In this document: piece after piece, positions 43,147-51,880 of the stretch
How the letters are laid out: each line of letters begins with the position of its first letter
Numbering within the stretch: position 1 is the stretch's first letter
Source: Streptomyces violaceoruber
GTDB taxonomy: Bacteria; Actinomycetota; Actinomycetes; Streptomycetales; Streptomycetaceae
Length of the DNA: 63,895 bases
Reading direction: 5' to 3'
Assembly (NCBI GenBank): GCA_000720805.1
Contig: JODI01000048.1
Span: 1 to 63,895 of the forward strand
Notes under the pieces: model-generated
Seen by the model: only the letters and a program-made list of their open reading frames with translations
Database searches by the model: none
Told to the model about the DNA's origin: nothing
Translations under genes and position numbers: made by a program

Positions 43147-44439
43147 ATGAGCGAACCCTCCCGCTTCGACCGCGGACTCACCGATGACCTGATGTCCTTC
43201 CTGGCCGCGAGCCCGTCGCCGTACCACGCGGTGGCGAACGCCGCCGCGCGGCTGGAGAAGGCCGGTTTCCGACAGGTCGCGGAGACGGACGCCTGGGACG
43301 GGACGAGCGGCGGCAAGTACGTACTGCGCGGCGGGGCGATCGTGGCCTGGTACGTCCCCGAGGGCGCCGAGCCGCACACGCCGTTCCGGATCGTCGGCGC
43401 GCACACCGACTCCCCCAACCTGCGGGTCAAGCCGCGGCCCGACACCGGGGCGCACGGCTGGCGGCAGGTGGCCGTGGAGATCTACGGCGGACCGCTGCTC
43501 AACTCGTGGCTCGACCGCGACCTCGGGCTGGCCGGCCGGCTGTCGCTGCGGGACGGCTCGACGCGGCTGGTGAACGTCGACCGTCCGCTGCTGCGGGTTC
43601 CCCAACTCGCCATCCACCTGGACCGTTCTGTGTCGGCGGAGGGCCTCAAGCTGGACAAGCAGCGCCATCTGCAGCCGATCTGGGGCCTGGGCAACGACGT
43701 GCGCGACGGCGACCTGATCTCCTTCCTGGAGGAGGAGAGCGGTCTCGGCGCGGGCGAGGTGACCGGCTGGGACCTGATGACGCACTCCGTGGAGCCGCCG
43801 GCCTACCTGGGCCGTGACAGGGAGCTGGTCGCCGGGCCGCGCATGGACAACCTGCTGTCGGTACACGCGGGGGTGACGGCACTGACGGCGGCCTGTGGCA
43901 CGGACCTGCCCTACATCCCCGTACTGGCCGCCTTCGACCACGAGGAGAACGGCTCGCAGTCGGACACCGGCGCGGACGGGCCGCTGCTCGGCGGGGTGCT
44001 GGAGCGGTCGGTGTTCGCGCGCGGAGGGGCGTACGAGGACCGGGCGCGCGCCTTCGCGGGCACCGTCTGCCTGTCCTCCGACACCGGCCACGCCGTCCAC
44101 CCCAACTACGCGGAGCGGCACGACCCGACGCACCACCCACGGGTCAACGGCGGCCCGATCCTCAAGGTCAACGTCAACAACCGCTACGCCACGGACGGTT
44201 CGGGCCGAGCGGTGTTCGCCGCCGCCTGCGAGAAGGCGGACGTGCCCTTCCAGTCCTTCGTGTCCAACAACTCGATGCCCTGCGGCACCACGATCGGCCC
44301 GATCACCGCCGCCCGGCACGGCATCCAGACCGTCGACATCGGCGTGGCGATCCTGTCGATGCACAGCGCCCGGGAGTTGTGCGGCGCGGACGACCCGCAC
44401 CTGCTGGCCAACGCTCTGGTGGCGTTCCTGCGGGGATAA
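43147..44439 (+). CDS. M18-family aspartyl aminopeptidase-like metallopeptidase
   Basis: 430 residues. Metal ligands and catalytic residues of the M18 family are visible: VGAHTDSPNLRVKP (first zinc histidine and aspartate), AAFDHEENGSQSDTGADG (catalytic and zinc glutamates), SSDTGHAVHPNYAERHDP and SNNSMPCGTTIGPITAARHG (last histidine near LSMHSARE). It is a cytoplasmic dinuclear zinc aminopeptidase releasing N-terminal residues from peptides. Monocistronic between a terminator and a repeat-rich gap. Confidence 0.95.
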   Translation: MSEPSRFDRGLTDDLMSFLAASPSPYHAVANAAARLEKAGFRQVAETDAWDGTSGGKYVLRGGAIVAWYVPEGAEPHTPFRIVGAHTDSPNLRVKPRPDTGAHGWRQVAVEIYGGPLLNSWLDRDLGLAGRLSLRDGSTRLVNVDRPLLRVPQLAIHLDRSVSAEGLKLDKQRHLQPIWGLGNDVRDGDLISFLEEESGLGAGEVTGWDLMTHSVEPPAYLGRDRELVAGPRMDNLLSVHAGVTALTAACGTDLPYIPVLAAFDHEENGSQSDTGADGPLLGGVLERSVFARGGAYEDRARAFAGTVCLSSDTGHAVHPNYAERHDPTHHPRVNGGPILKVNVNNRYATDGSGRAVFAAACEKADVPFQSFVSNNSMPCGTTIGPITAARHGIQTVDIGVAILSMHSARELCGADDPHLLANALVAFLRG

Positions 44440-44479
44440 CGGCCGTCGCGGAACGGATCGTGGCTGCTTGACGGTTGCC

Positions 44480-44583
44480 GTGGCGTGAGGGGTGACCTGG
44501 CTTGCGAGTCGGCGCGGCGTGAGGGTTGACGCCGTAGGAGGGTTGATGCGGCATGGGGGTTGACAGCCGGGGTACCCGCTGTC
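44480..44583 (+). promoter_or_regulatory. GAGGGTTGAC-type repeats and a palindrome ahead of the DUF6458 gene
   Basis: Four imperfect copies of a GAGGGTTGAC-like unit (GAGGGGTGAC, GAGGGTTGAC, GAGGGTTGAT, GGGGGTTGAC) lie between 44487 and 44564. The last overlaps GACAGC-CG-GGGTACCC-GCTGTC (44562-44583), a strong dyad. TTGACA at 44560-44565 could be a -35 box. The region is about 60 bases upstream of the next start. Confidence 0.5.
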
Positions 44584-44623
44584 TCGGACCGGAACGACCG
44601 GACCGGACAGGGAGGCAACAGCC

Positions 44624-44875
44624 ATGGGCCTCGGCGGATGCATCATCCTCATCGCCGTGGGAGCCATCCTCACGTTCGCGACCGACTGGGACATGCAGGG
44701 GGTCAATCTCGACCTCGTCGGCATCATCCTGATGGTCGTCGGGCTGATCGGTGTCAGCACGTTCAGCAGCATCGCCCGGCGCCGACGGGTCGTGCTGCCG
44801 CCCTCGACGCCGGTCGTCGAAGAGGAACGGCGCACCACCCGCAGGGACGGCTACAGCGACGGATACGGCGTCTGA
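44624..44875 (+). CDS. Small DUF6458-type membrane protein
   Basis: 83 residues with a GGGAGGCAA ribosome site. Two hydrophobic segments (LGGCIILIAVGAILTFA and DLVGIILMVVGLIGVSTF) flank the motif TDWDMQGVNLDLVG, the DUF6458 signature. The tail is charged and tyrosine-containing (RRDGYSDGYGV) and cytoplasmic. Common in actinobacteria; function unknown. Confidence 0.88.
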   Translation: MGLGGCIILIAVGAILTFATDWDMQGVNLDLVGIILMVVGLIGVSTFSSIARRRRVVLPPSTPVVEEERRTTRRDGYSDGYGV

Positions 44876-45096
44876 CATATCGGCACATGAGCGGCCGAAA
44901 CCCTCGATTCAGGGCACATGCACTGCGGCGGCACAGGACCCCCCGGCACGGTATGCACAGGGCAAGCACCGACAACCTTGAGCATTCCGTGACCCGGGGT
45001 GTCTTGTGCGCTTGTGTGAATGTCGTAAAGAGTTGGGAGTCCTGAGGCTCCGGGGGACGCAGTGCCGGGCCGTACCACTTGCACCCGGGGGCTCAC

Positions 45097-46263
45097 GTGC
45101 TCGACCTCGTTGCCCCCTCGGCGACCGCCCCGCCCCGCGATCCGTACGGACGCCACCCCGGTCGGCACGCGGCCCGCCGCGCCCACGCCGCTCCCGACGC
45201 ACCCGGCCCCGTGCCGCGGCTCGCGGCGCTGATACCGGCCCACAACGAGCAGGACCGCATCGCGGCCGCCATCCAGGGCCTGTGGGACCAGACCCGGCCG
45301 CCTGACCTCATCGTGGTCGTCGCCGACAACTGCACGGACGACACGGCGGCCGTCGCCACCGCCCACGGCGCGCAGGTCTTCGCCACCCGTGGCAACACCC
45401 ACAAGAAGGCCGGCGCCCTCAACCAGGCCATCTCCTGGATCCTGCCCCACCTCGACGACCGGGACCTGCTGCTGGTGCAGGACGCCGACACCGTCCTCGA
45501 CCCGTCGTTCGCCGAGACCGCCCTGGCCACCTTCAACCGCAAGGTCGGCGCCGTCGGCGGCGTCTTCTACGGCGAGCAGGGCGGCGGCTTCCTCGGCCTG
45601 CTCCAGCGCATGGAGTTCCACCGCTACGCCTGGGAACTGGAGCGCACCGGCGGCAGGGCCCAGGTCCTCACCGGCACCGGCACCATGTTCCGCGCCCGTG
45701 TGCTGCGCGAGGTGCGCGCCGCCCGCCGCTCCCAAGTGATCGGCGGCGGCACGAGCTACTACAGCCTCGCCTCGCTCACCGAGGACGACGAGATGACCAA
45801 GGCCGTCAAGACCCTCGGCTACCGCACCATGTCACCGGCCGCCTGCGCCGTCACCACCGAGGTCATGCCCACCCTGGGCAAGCTGTGGCACCAGCGGCTG
45901 CGCTGGCAGCGCGGCGCCCTGGAGAACCTGCGCGACTACGGCTGGACCCGGGTCACCGCCCGCTACTTCGCCCAGCAGTTCCTCATGGGCTTCGGCGCGC
46001 TGTCCTTCCTCGTCTACCTGACCTTCATGATCACGTACACGACGCTGTACGGCTGGCCCGGCTTCTCGCCGTTCTGGACCTCCATCGGCCTGATCTTCAT
46101 GGTCGAGAAGACCGTCTCGGTACGCCGCGCCGGCCCCAGGGCCGTCCTGGTCGCGGCGCTGATGATCCCCGAGATGCTCTACGACCTTTTCCAGCACGCC
46201 GTCTACTTCTCCTCCCTGTGGGGCCTGCTGCGCCGCAGCGAGGAGAAGTGGGTGGCCACGTAA
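45097..46263 (+). CDS. GT2-family processive-type glycosyltransferase, membrane-bound
   Basis: 388 residues from a GTG at 45097 with GGGGG upstream; a TTG at 45079 is the alternative. The GT-A domain shows LAALIPAHNEQDRI, VVADNCTDDT, DAD at 129-131, EDDE at 229-232 and the Q-x-x-RW motif (QRLRW, 266-270), all features of chitin/hyaluronan/cellulose synthase-type enzymes. Three hydrophobic segments follow. It should polymerise or transfer a sugar at the cytoplasmic face and pass the product across the membrane. The sugar is unknown. A 54-residue membrane gene follows. Confidence 0.94.
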   Translation: MLDLVAPSATAPPRDPYGRHPGRHAARRAHAAPDAPGPVPRLAALIPAHNEQDRIAAAIQGLWDQTRPPDLIVVVADNCTDDTAAVATAHGAQVFATRGNTHKKAGALNQAISWILPHLDDRDLLLVQDADTVLDPSFAETALATFNRKVGAVGGVFYGEQGGGFLGLLQRMEFHRYAWELERTGGRAQVLTGTGTMFRARVLREVRAARRSQVIGGGTSYYSLASLTEDDEMTKAVKTLGYRTMSPAACAVTTEVMPTLGKLWHQRLRWQRGALENLRDYGWTRVTARYFAQQFLMGFGALSFLVYLTFMITYTTLYGWPGFSPFWTSIGLIFMVEKTVSVRRAGPRAVLVAALMIPEMLYDLFQHAVYFSSLWGLLRRSEEKWVAT

Positions 46264-46328
46264 GGCCGCCGCGTACGGCCCACCCCCCGAACCGCCCCCC
46301 ACGCACCAACCCTCCTAGGAGACGCACG

Positions 46329-46493
46329 ATGTACGGAAGAGTGATCGGCGCCGGTACCACCGGCGCGGGCGGCGCCACCCTGGCCGCCACCGGCCTGTGG
46401 CTGAACAGCATGGCGCTGATGGTCACGGCCACCACCCTGCTGGCCGCGGGCATGGCCCTGTACAAGCTGGCCCCGCGCCCGCGCCGCCGCTGA
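46329..46493 (+). CDS. 54-residue membrane protein linked to the GT2 gene
   Basis: Start ATG 46329 with AGGAGA 8 bases upstream. The sequence MYGRVIGAGTTGAGGATLAA is glycine-rich, and LWLNSMALMVTATTLLAAGM is one hydrophobic segment or a hairpin of two, with a basic end (RPRRR). It follows the glycosyltransferase by 65 bases on the same strand, so co-transcription is likely. Function unknown; it might stabilise the synthase. Confidence 0.72.
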   Translation: MYGRVIGAGTTGAGGATLAATGLWLNSMALMVTATTLLAAGMALYKLAPRPRRR

Positions 46494-46614
46494 CGGCGAA
46501 GCCCACCGGGCGTCGCCGAGCCCCGCGAGCACCAACGCCGGCCGGTCCGCCGCACCCTCGGTGTGGCGGACCGGGACGCGGTCATGGATCAAGCCTGCCA
46601 CCCAGCACTGACAG

Positions 46615-47043
46615 TCAGCTCAGCGCGTGGCCGGTGGTCGCGTCCACATGGGCCGGTATCTCGTCGTGGCGGTCGCCGACCGTAAGGGTGCCGGTGGGTT
46701 CGAAGAGCAGGATGGCGGTCGGCCGCGGGGCGTAGGGCTTGTGTTCCGTGCCGCGCGGGATCGTGTGCACGGACCCCTTGGGGAGGACGACCGTGCGTTC
46801 GCCGTCCGGCTCCCGCAGACAGATGTGCAGTTCGCCCTCCAGGACCAGGAAGAACTCGTCGGTGTGGTCGTGCACGTGCCACACGTGCTCGCCCTCCACC
46901 TTCGCGACACGGACGTCGTAGTCGTTGACGGCGGTGACGATGCGGGGGCTCCACGGCTCGGTGAAAGAGGCGAGCGCGTCGGACAGCGAAATCGGTTCCG
47001 CGAGCGGCGGAACACGGTCCGCGGGCGGCGAGATGGGTTCCAT
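46615..47043 (-). CDS. Single-domain cupin protein
   Basis: 142 residues. The cupin metal motif is HVHDHTDEFFLVLEGEL, with the second motif near LPKGSVHTIPRGTEHKPYA. The fold suggests a small metal-dependent dioxygenase, isomerase or binding protein. It is divergent from a GlxA/AraC-type regulator with 52 bases between starts, so the regulator probably controls it. Substrate unknown. Confidence 0.92.
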   Translation of the reverse strand: MEPISPPADRVPPLAEPISLSDALASFTEPWSPRIVTAVNDYDVRVAKVEGEHVWHVHDHTDEFFLVLEGELHICLREPDGERTVVLPKGSVHTIPRGTEHKPYAPRPTAILLFEPTGTLTVGDRHDEIPAHVDATTGHALS

Positions 47044-47095
47044 GGGGCCATCGTGCGGGGTGCCGGATGCACCGTACGAGTGCTAGAAATCGCAT

Positions 47096-48094
47096 ATGGC
47101 GCAAGGATCCTCTCAACCGCACACGGTCGTCCTCGTCGTGGACGAGAACTCCAATCCGTTCGAAATGAGCTGCGCCATCGAGGTGTTCGGGCTGCGCCGG
47201 CCCGAGCTGGGCCGGGAGCTGTACGACTTCCGGCTGTGCGCCGCCGACCCCTCGACCCGGATGCGGGACGGGTTCTTCACGCTCACCGGAGTCGCCGGGC
47301 TGGACGCGGCCGAGGCGGCGGACACCCTGATCGTGCCGAACCGGCCGGACACCGACGCCCCTCGCGATCCGCGCGTCCTGGACGTCGTACGACGGGCGCA
47401 CGCGCGCGGCAGCCGGCTCATCGGCTTCTGCTCCGGCGCGTTCACGATCGCGGAAGCCGGACTGCTGGACGGGCGCCGCGCCGCCTGCCACTGGATGTGG
47501 GCGGAGTCCTTCCGGGCGCGGTTCCCGCGTGTGCGGCTCGAGCCCGACGTGCTGTTCGTCGACGACGGCGACATCCTCACGGCGTCCGGGAGCGCCTCCG
47601 CGCTCGACCTCGGCCTTCATGTCGTACGACGGGACCACGGCGCCGAAGTCGCCAACCACGTCTCCCGACGGCTCGTCTTCGCCGCGCACCGGGACGGCGG
47701 GCAGCGCCAGTTCGTGGAGCGGCCGGTGCCCCACGTGCCCGACGAGTCGCTCGGCCCGCTGCTCGCGTGGGCGCAGGAGCGGCTGGGGGAACCGCTGACG
47801 GTGGCGGACCTGGCGGCGCGGGCGGCGTTGTCACCGGCCACCCTGCACCGGCGCTTCCGCGCCCAGCTGGGTACGACCCCGTTGGCCTGGCTGACGGGGG
47901 AGCGGGTGGCACTGGCCTGCCGGCTGATCGAGCGGGGGGAGGAGCGGCTCGACGTGGTGGCGGCGAAGAGCGGGCTGGGCACGGCCGCGAACCTCCGCGC
48001 GCGCGTGCGCAACGTCACCGGGCTCAGCCCGTCGGCCTACCGACGGCGTTTCGGACACCGCCAGGGACGCGGTGAGGGTATGAGGAGAGTATGA
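47096..48094 (+). CDS. GlxA-type AraC-family regulator (DJ-1/PfpI domain plus AraC HTH)
   Basis: 332 residues. The N-terminal DJ-1/PfpI-like domain (1-190) has LIGFCSGAFTIAEAGLLDG, with a cysteine at the nucleophile elbow, and the C-terminal AraC domain (about 220-325) has DLAARAALSPATLHRRFRAQLGTTP and a second HTH ending LSPSAYRRRFG. Members act as activators that sense small amines or nitrogen compounds. It is divergent from the cupin gene and its stop overlaps the next start (ATGA). Confidence 0.94.
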   Translation: MAQGSSQPHTVVLVVDENSNPFEMSCAIEVFGLRRPELGRELYDFRLCAADPSTRMRDGFFTLTGVAGLDAAEAADTLIVPNRPDTDAPRDPRVLDVVRRAHARGSRLIGFCSGAFTIAEAGLLDGRRAACHWMWAESFRARFPRVRLEPDVLFVDDGDILTASGSASALDLGLHVVRRDHGAEVANHVSRRLVFAAHRDGGQRQFVERPVPHVPDESLGPLLAWAQERLGEPLTVADLAARAALSPATLHRRFRAQLGTTPLAWLTGERVALACRLIERGEERLDVVAAKSGLGTAANLRARVRNVTGLSPSAYRRRFGHRQGRGEGMRRV

Positions 48095-48597
48095 GATTCC
48101 TCGTGCGCGACCGGCTCCTCGGCCTCGGTGACGACTACTGGATCGAGGACGACCACGGCAACAAGGTCTTCCTCGTCGACGGCAAGGCCATGCGGCTGCG
48201 GGACACCTTCGAGCTGAAGGACACCCAGGGGCGGGTCCTCGTCGACATCCACCAGAAGATGTTCGCCCTCAGGGACACCATGGTGATCGAGCGGGACGGC
48301 GAACCCCTCGCCCGCGTCAAGCGCAAACGACTGTCCCTGCTGCGCAACCACTACCGGGTGGCCCTGGCGGACGGCGGCACGGAACTCGACGTCAGCGGCA
48401 AGATCCTCGACCGCGAGTTCGCCATCGAGTACGACGATGAGCTGCTCGCCGTCATCTCCCGCCGCCGGCTGCACGTGCGCGAGACGTACGGGCTCGACGT
48501 CGTACGGGAGGACGCGGACCCGGCGCTGCTGATCGCGGTGGCGGTGTGTGTGATCCACCTGGCGGAGAAGGAGCGGGAAGACGACCGGGACGACTAG
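48091..48597 (+). CDS. LURP-one/tubby-like domain protein (YxjI type)
   Basis: 168 residues. It starts at 48091 and overlaps the AraC gene by four bases, so translation is coupled. Features of the LURP-one-related domain: MRFLVRDRLLGLGDDYWIED, KVFLVDGKAMRLRDTFELKD, FALRDTMVIERDGEPLARV, RETYGLDV. The fold is a beta-barrel around a central helix, as in tubby C-terminal domains, and may bind lipid or protein. It is cytoplasmic. The tail is acidic. Function not known. Confidence 0.92.
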   Translation: MRFLVRDRLLGLGDDYWIEDDHGNKVFLVDGKAMRLRDTFELKDTQGRVLVDIHQKMFALRDTMVIERDGEPLARVKRKRLSLLRNHYRVALADGGTELDVSGKILDREFAIEYDDELLAVISRRRLHVRETYGLDVVREDADPALLIAVAVCVIHLAEKEREDDRDD

Positions 48598-48633
48598 GAG
48601 GACCCCGGGGAGCCCAGGGCGACCAGGTCGTGA

Positions 48634-49440
48634 TCAATACACCTGGCGCCGGTGCGGTGTGGTGATCCCGAGCACCCGGTCCTTCAGGGCCGGGAACTGC
48701 TCGCGGGTCGTCGCCACCCTGCCGGGGTCGAAGTCGACCGTGAGGACTTCCTGGTCGGCACCGGCCTCCGCGAGGACCGCGCCCCACGGATCGACCACGA
48801 TCGAGTGACCCGCCTGCGGAACCCGGGCGTGTGTCCCGGCCGTTCCACACGCGAGCACGAACGTCTGGTTCTCGATCGCCCGCGCCTGAGCCAGCAGCGT
48901 CCAGTGCGCCCGGCGGCGCTCCGGCCAGCCCGCGGGGACGACCAGGGTCTCGGCGCCGGCGTCGACGAGAGAGCGGAAGAGTTCGGGGAAACGGAGGTCG
49001 TAGCAGGTGGCCAGACCCAGCGTCGTGTCGGGCAGCCGGACGGTCACCAGGTCCTCGCCCGCGCTCATCAGCACGGCCTCGCCCTTGTCGAAGCCGAAGC
49101 GGTGGATCTTGCGGTAGGCGGCGGCCAGGTCGCCGGAGGGTGAGAAGACGAGGGAGGTGTTGTAGAGGGGCCCGCCAGGGTCACGTTCCGGAATCGAGCC
49201 CGCGTGCAGCCACACGCCCGCGTCGCTCGCCGCCTTGGCCATGGCCTCGTACGTCGGCCCTTCGAGCGGTTCGGCCTCGCTCCCGAACTCCTCGAACGCG
49301 AAGGCACCGGTGGTCCACAGCTCGGGCAGGACGACCAGATCGGCACCGGCCTGTTCCCGCACCAGCGCGGCCACGCGCCGTCGGCGGGACTCGACCGATT
49401 CGCCCTCGTCCACGGCGATCTGGATCAGAGAGGCGCGCAC
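48634..49440 (-). CDS. Nitrilase-superfamily amidohydrolase
   Basis: 268 residues from a GTG at 49440. The catalytic triad is visible: Glu40 (LVVLPELWTTG), Lys111 (AAAYRKIHRFGFD) and Cys146 (GLATCYDLRFPELF). This carbon-nitrogen hydrolase subgroup includes omega-amidases and deaminated-glutathione amidases. A cytoplasmic repair or salvage role is likely, but the substrate is not certain. It is convergent with the LURP-one gene and divergent from the isomerase-like gene at 49622. Confidence 0.93.
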   Translation of the reverse strand: MRASLIQIAVDEGESVESRRRRVAALVREQAGADLVVLPELWTTGAFAFEEFGSEAEPLEGPTYEAMAKAASDAGVWLHAGSIPERDPGGPLYNTSLVFSPSGDLAAAYRKIHRFGFDKGEAVLMSAGEDLVTVRLPDTTLGLATCYDLRFPELFRSLVDAGAETLVVPAGWPERRRAHWTLLAQARAIENQTFVLACGTAGTHARVPQAGHSIVVDPWGAVLAEAGADQEVLTVDFDPGRVATTREQFPALKDRVLGITTPHRRQVY

Positions 49441-49621
49441 ACTACCACCGTCCTGGCATTCGAGCCGTCCACACGGGCCTACGATCGTCACACGAAAGCA
49501 CTGCCGGGGTGCCTCAGAGCAGCGTAACTTAGCGTCCCAAGACACCCGCCGACAGCTACCTCCCGCAGGCAACGCCGCCGCCACCACCACCCGAGTACCG
49601 ACCGCCGAGGGGTCCCGTTCC

Positions 49622-50446
49622 GTGAGTCTGCATCCCACTCTCCAGCCCTACGCCGACGCCTGGACCCACTCCATCGAAGCGATATCCGAGCTGGTGCTGC
49701 CCCTTGTGGAGGGCGAGTGGAACCGGCGCACCCCCTGCCCCGGCTGGTCGGTGCGGGACGTGGTCTCCCACGTCATCGGCCTGGACTGCGAGATGCTCGG
49801 CGACCCGCGCCCCATCCACACGCTCCCGCGCGACCTGTTCCACGTCACCAACGACCACCAGCGCTACATGGAGATGCAGGTCGACGTCCGCCGCCACCAC
49901 ACGGCGCCCGAGATGACCTCCGAGCTGGAGTACGTGATCATCCGCCGCAACCGCCAGCTGCGCAACGACTCGCGCGACCCGGGAACCAAGGTGCGCGGCC
50001 CTCTGAGCACCGAGATCACCCTCGAAGAGTCCATGCGTTCCCACGCGTTCAACGTGTGGGTCCACGAACAGGACCTGCGTACCGCCCTCGGCCGCCCCGG
50101 CAACCTCGACTCCCCCGGCGCGCATGTCGCCCGTGACGTGCTGCTCGCCGCCCTCCCGGAGGTCGTCGCCGTCAAGGCCGACGCCCCGCGCAGCTCGGCC
50201 GTCGTCTTCGACGTGCACGGCCCCGTCGAGTTCCTGCGCACGATCCGCGTCGACATCCAGGGCCGCGGCACCCTCGAATCCACCCCGGCCCTCGGCCCGG
50301 CCGCCACGCTCAGCCTCGACTGGGAGACGTACGTCCGCCTGGCCTGCGGCCGTGTCACGCCGGAGGCGGCGACGGACCGCGTGAAGGCGGAGGGGGATCC
50401 GACGTTGACGGGGGCGATCCTGAGGAACTTCGCCGTCACTCCCTGA
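49622..50446 (+). CDS. Mycothiol-dependent maleylpyruvate isomerase-like protein
   Basis: 274 residues from a GTG at 49622. An N-terminal DinB-type metal-binding bundle has TPCPGWSVRDVVSHVIGLD and HAFNVWVHEQDLRTALGRPG, with three likely metal histidines, and a C-terminal SCP2-like segment ends near LRNFAVTP. Such proteins bind zinc and mycothiol; the founding member isomerises maleylpyruvate. The real substrate is unknown. The region from 50447 to 50560 is non-coding and very GC-rich. Confidence 0.9.
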   Translation: MSLHPTLQPYADAWTHSIEAISELVLPLVEGEWNRRTPCPGWSVRDVVSHVIGLDCEMLGDPRPIHTLPRDLFHVTNDHQRYMEMQVDVRRHHTAPEMTSELEYVIIRRNRQLRNDSRDPGTKVRGPLSTEITLEESMRSHAFNVWVHEQDLRTALGRPGNLDSPGAHVARDVLLAALPEVVAVKADAPRSSAVVFDVHGPVEFLRTIRVDIQGRGTLESTPALGPAATLSLDWETYVRLACGRVTPEAATDRVKAEGDPTLTGAILRNFAVTP

Positions 50447-50560
50447 CGGGAGCTACGGGAGCTCAGGCGCCGGTCGAGTCGGGGGTCTGGGGGCGGCAGC
50501 CCCCAGCAACGCCCGCCCCAGGGGCGACCGCCCAGAGCGGCCGCCCAGCACACGGCACCG

Positions 50561-51880
50561 TCACGCGGGAACGTGCACCGTCTCCACCCGACTGGCCACC
50601 AACCGCTCCCGCTCCCGCCGGGCCGCCCGCTTCCGCAGCCGCAGCACCTGGCTGACCCCGAGCGCCTGCAGTACGAACACCGAGGAGAACGCGACCCGGT
50701 AGTCGTCCCCGGTCGCGTCGAGCAGCACGCCGATCGCGAACAGCGTCGTCATCGAGGCGACGAAACCCCCCATGTTCGTGATCCCGGACGCCGTCCCCTG
50801 CCGCTCCGGCGGATTCGCCGGCCGCGCGAAGTCGAAGCCGAGCATCGACGCCGGCCCGCACGACCCCAGCACCGTGCACAGCACCACCAGCAGCCACATC
50901 GGCGCGTGGTCACCGGGATAGGCCAGCGTGGCCGCCCACGTCAGCGCCGTCGCGCCCACGGTGCCCAGCGCCAGCGGCAGCCGGGCCTCGTGGTGCCGGG
51001 CGACGATCTGGCCGTACACCAGTCCGATCAGCATGTTCGACAGCACGACCAGGGTGAGCAGTTCGCCCGCCACCGCCCGCGACAGCCCCTGCGCCTCGAC
51101 CAGGAACGGCAGCCCCCACAGCAGCAGGAACACCATCGCCGGGAACTGGGTCGTGAAGTGCACCCACAGCCCCAGCCGGGTCCCCGGCTCCCGCCAGGAC
51201 GCGGCGATCTGGCGCCGTACGTACGCGGCCCCCTGGTGCGGGAAGGGCTCCGGCTCGTGCCCCTCCGGGTGGTCCTTGAGGAAGAGCAGCACCAGTACCA
51301 CGACGACGGCGCCCGCGAGCGCGCTGCCCGCGAAGGCCGCCGTCCAGCCGACGCCGTGCAGCAGCCGGGCCAGCACCAGGGTGGACACCAGGTTGCCCGC
51401 CATGCCGATCAGACCCGCGAGCTGCGCGATCATGGGGCTGCGGCGAGCCGGGAACCAGCGGGTGCCGAGCCGCAGTACGGCGATGAAGGTCATCGCGTCC
51501 CCACAGCCCAGCAGTGCGCGCGAGGCGAGGGCCATGCCGTACGACGACGAGAACGCGAACCCGAGCTGTCCGGCCGTGAACAGCACCGCGCCCAGGCTCA
51601 GCACCTTCTTCGTGCCGAGCCGGTCCACCAGCAGGCCGACCGGTATCTGCATGCCCGCGTAGACGAGGAGTTGCAGGATCGAGAAGGTGGACAGCGCCGA
51701 GGCGCCCACGTGGAAGCGGTCGGCGGCGTCGAGGCCGGCGACCCCGAGGGACGTACGGAAGACGACGGCGACGAAGTAGACGGAGACGCCGACGCCCCAG
51801 ACGGCCATCGCGCGCCGGCCGCCCGGCGGATCGCCCGGCAGCGAGACCGACGAGCCGGAGGAAGCCGAGGCGCTGCTCAT
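50561..51880 (-). CDS. MFS transporter
   Basis: 439 residues. Twelve hydrophobic segments and the loop 2-3 motif (GLLVDRLGTKKVLSLGAV), with FLLLWGLPFLVEAQGLSRA and DFARPANPPERQGTASGITNMGGF in the second half. Its ATG overlaps the TGA of the GntR gene by four bases, so the two are translationally coupled and the regulator likely controls it. It resembles nitrate/nitrite or small-metabolite MFS carriers in layout, but the substrate cannot be assigned. Confidence 0.92.
   Translation of the reverse strand: MSSASASSGSSVSLPGDPPGGRRAMAVWGVGVSVYFVAVVFRTSLGVAGLDAADRFHVGASALSTFSILQLLVYAGMQIPVGLLVDRLGTKKVLSLGAVLFTAGQLGFAFSSSYGMALASRALLGCGDAMTFIAVLRLGTRWFPARRSPMIAQLAGLIGMAGNLVSTLVLARLLHGVGWTAAFAGSALAGAVVVVLVLLFLKDHPEGHEPEPFPHQGAAYVRRQIAASWREPGTRLGLWVHFTTQFPAMVFLLLWGLPFLVEAQGLSRAVAGELLTLVVLSNMLIGLVYGQIVARHHEARLPLALGTVGATALTWAATLAYPGDHAPMWLLVVLCTVLGSCGPASMLGFDFARPANPPERQGTASGITNMGGFVASMTTLFAIGVLLDATGDDYRVAFSSVFVLQALGVSQVLRLRKRAARRERERLVASRVETVHVPA

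Noticed and set aside
41116..44838. A 1240-codon open frame on the minus strand
   Set aside because: It runs antisense to the acyl-CoA dehydrogenase and aminopeptidase genes, is full of Arg/Gly/Val without motifs, and arises from the GC bias of the opposite strand.
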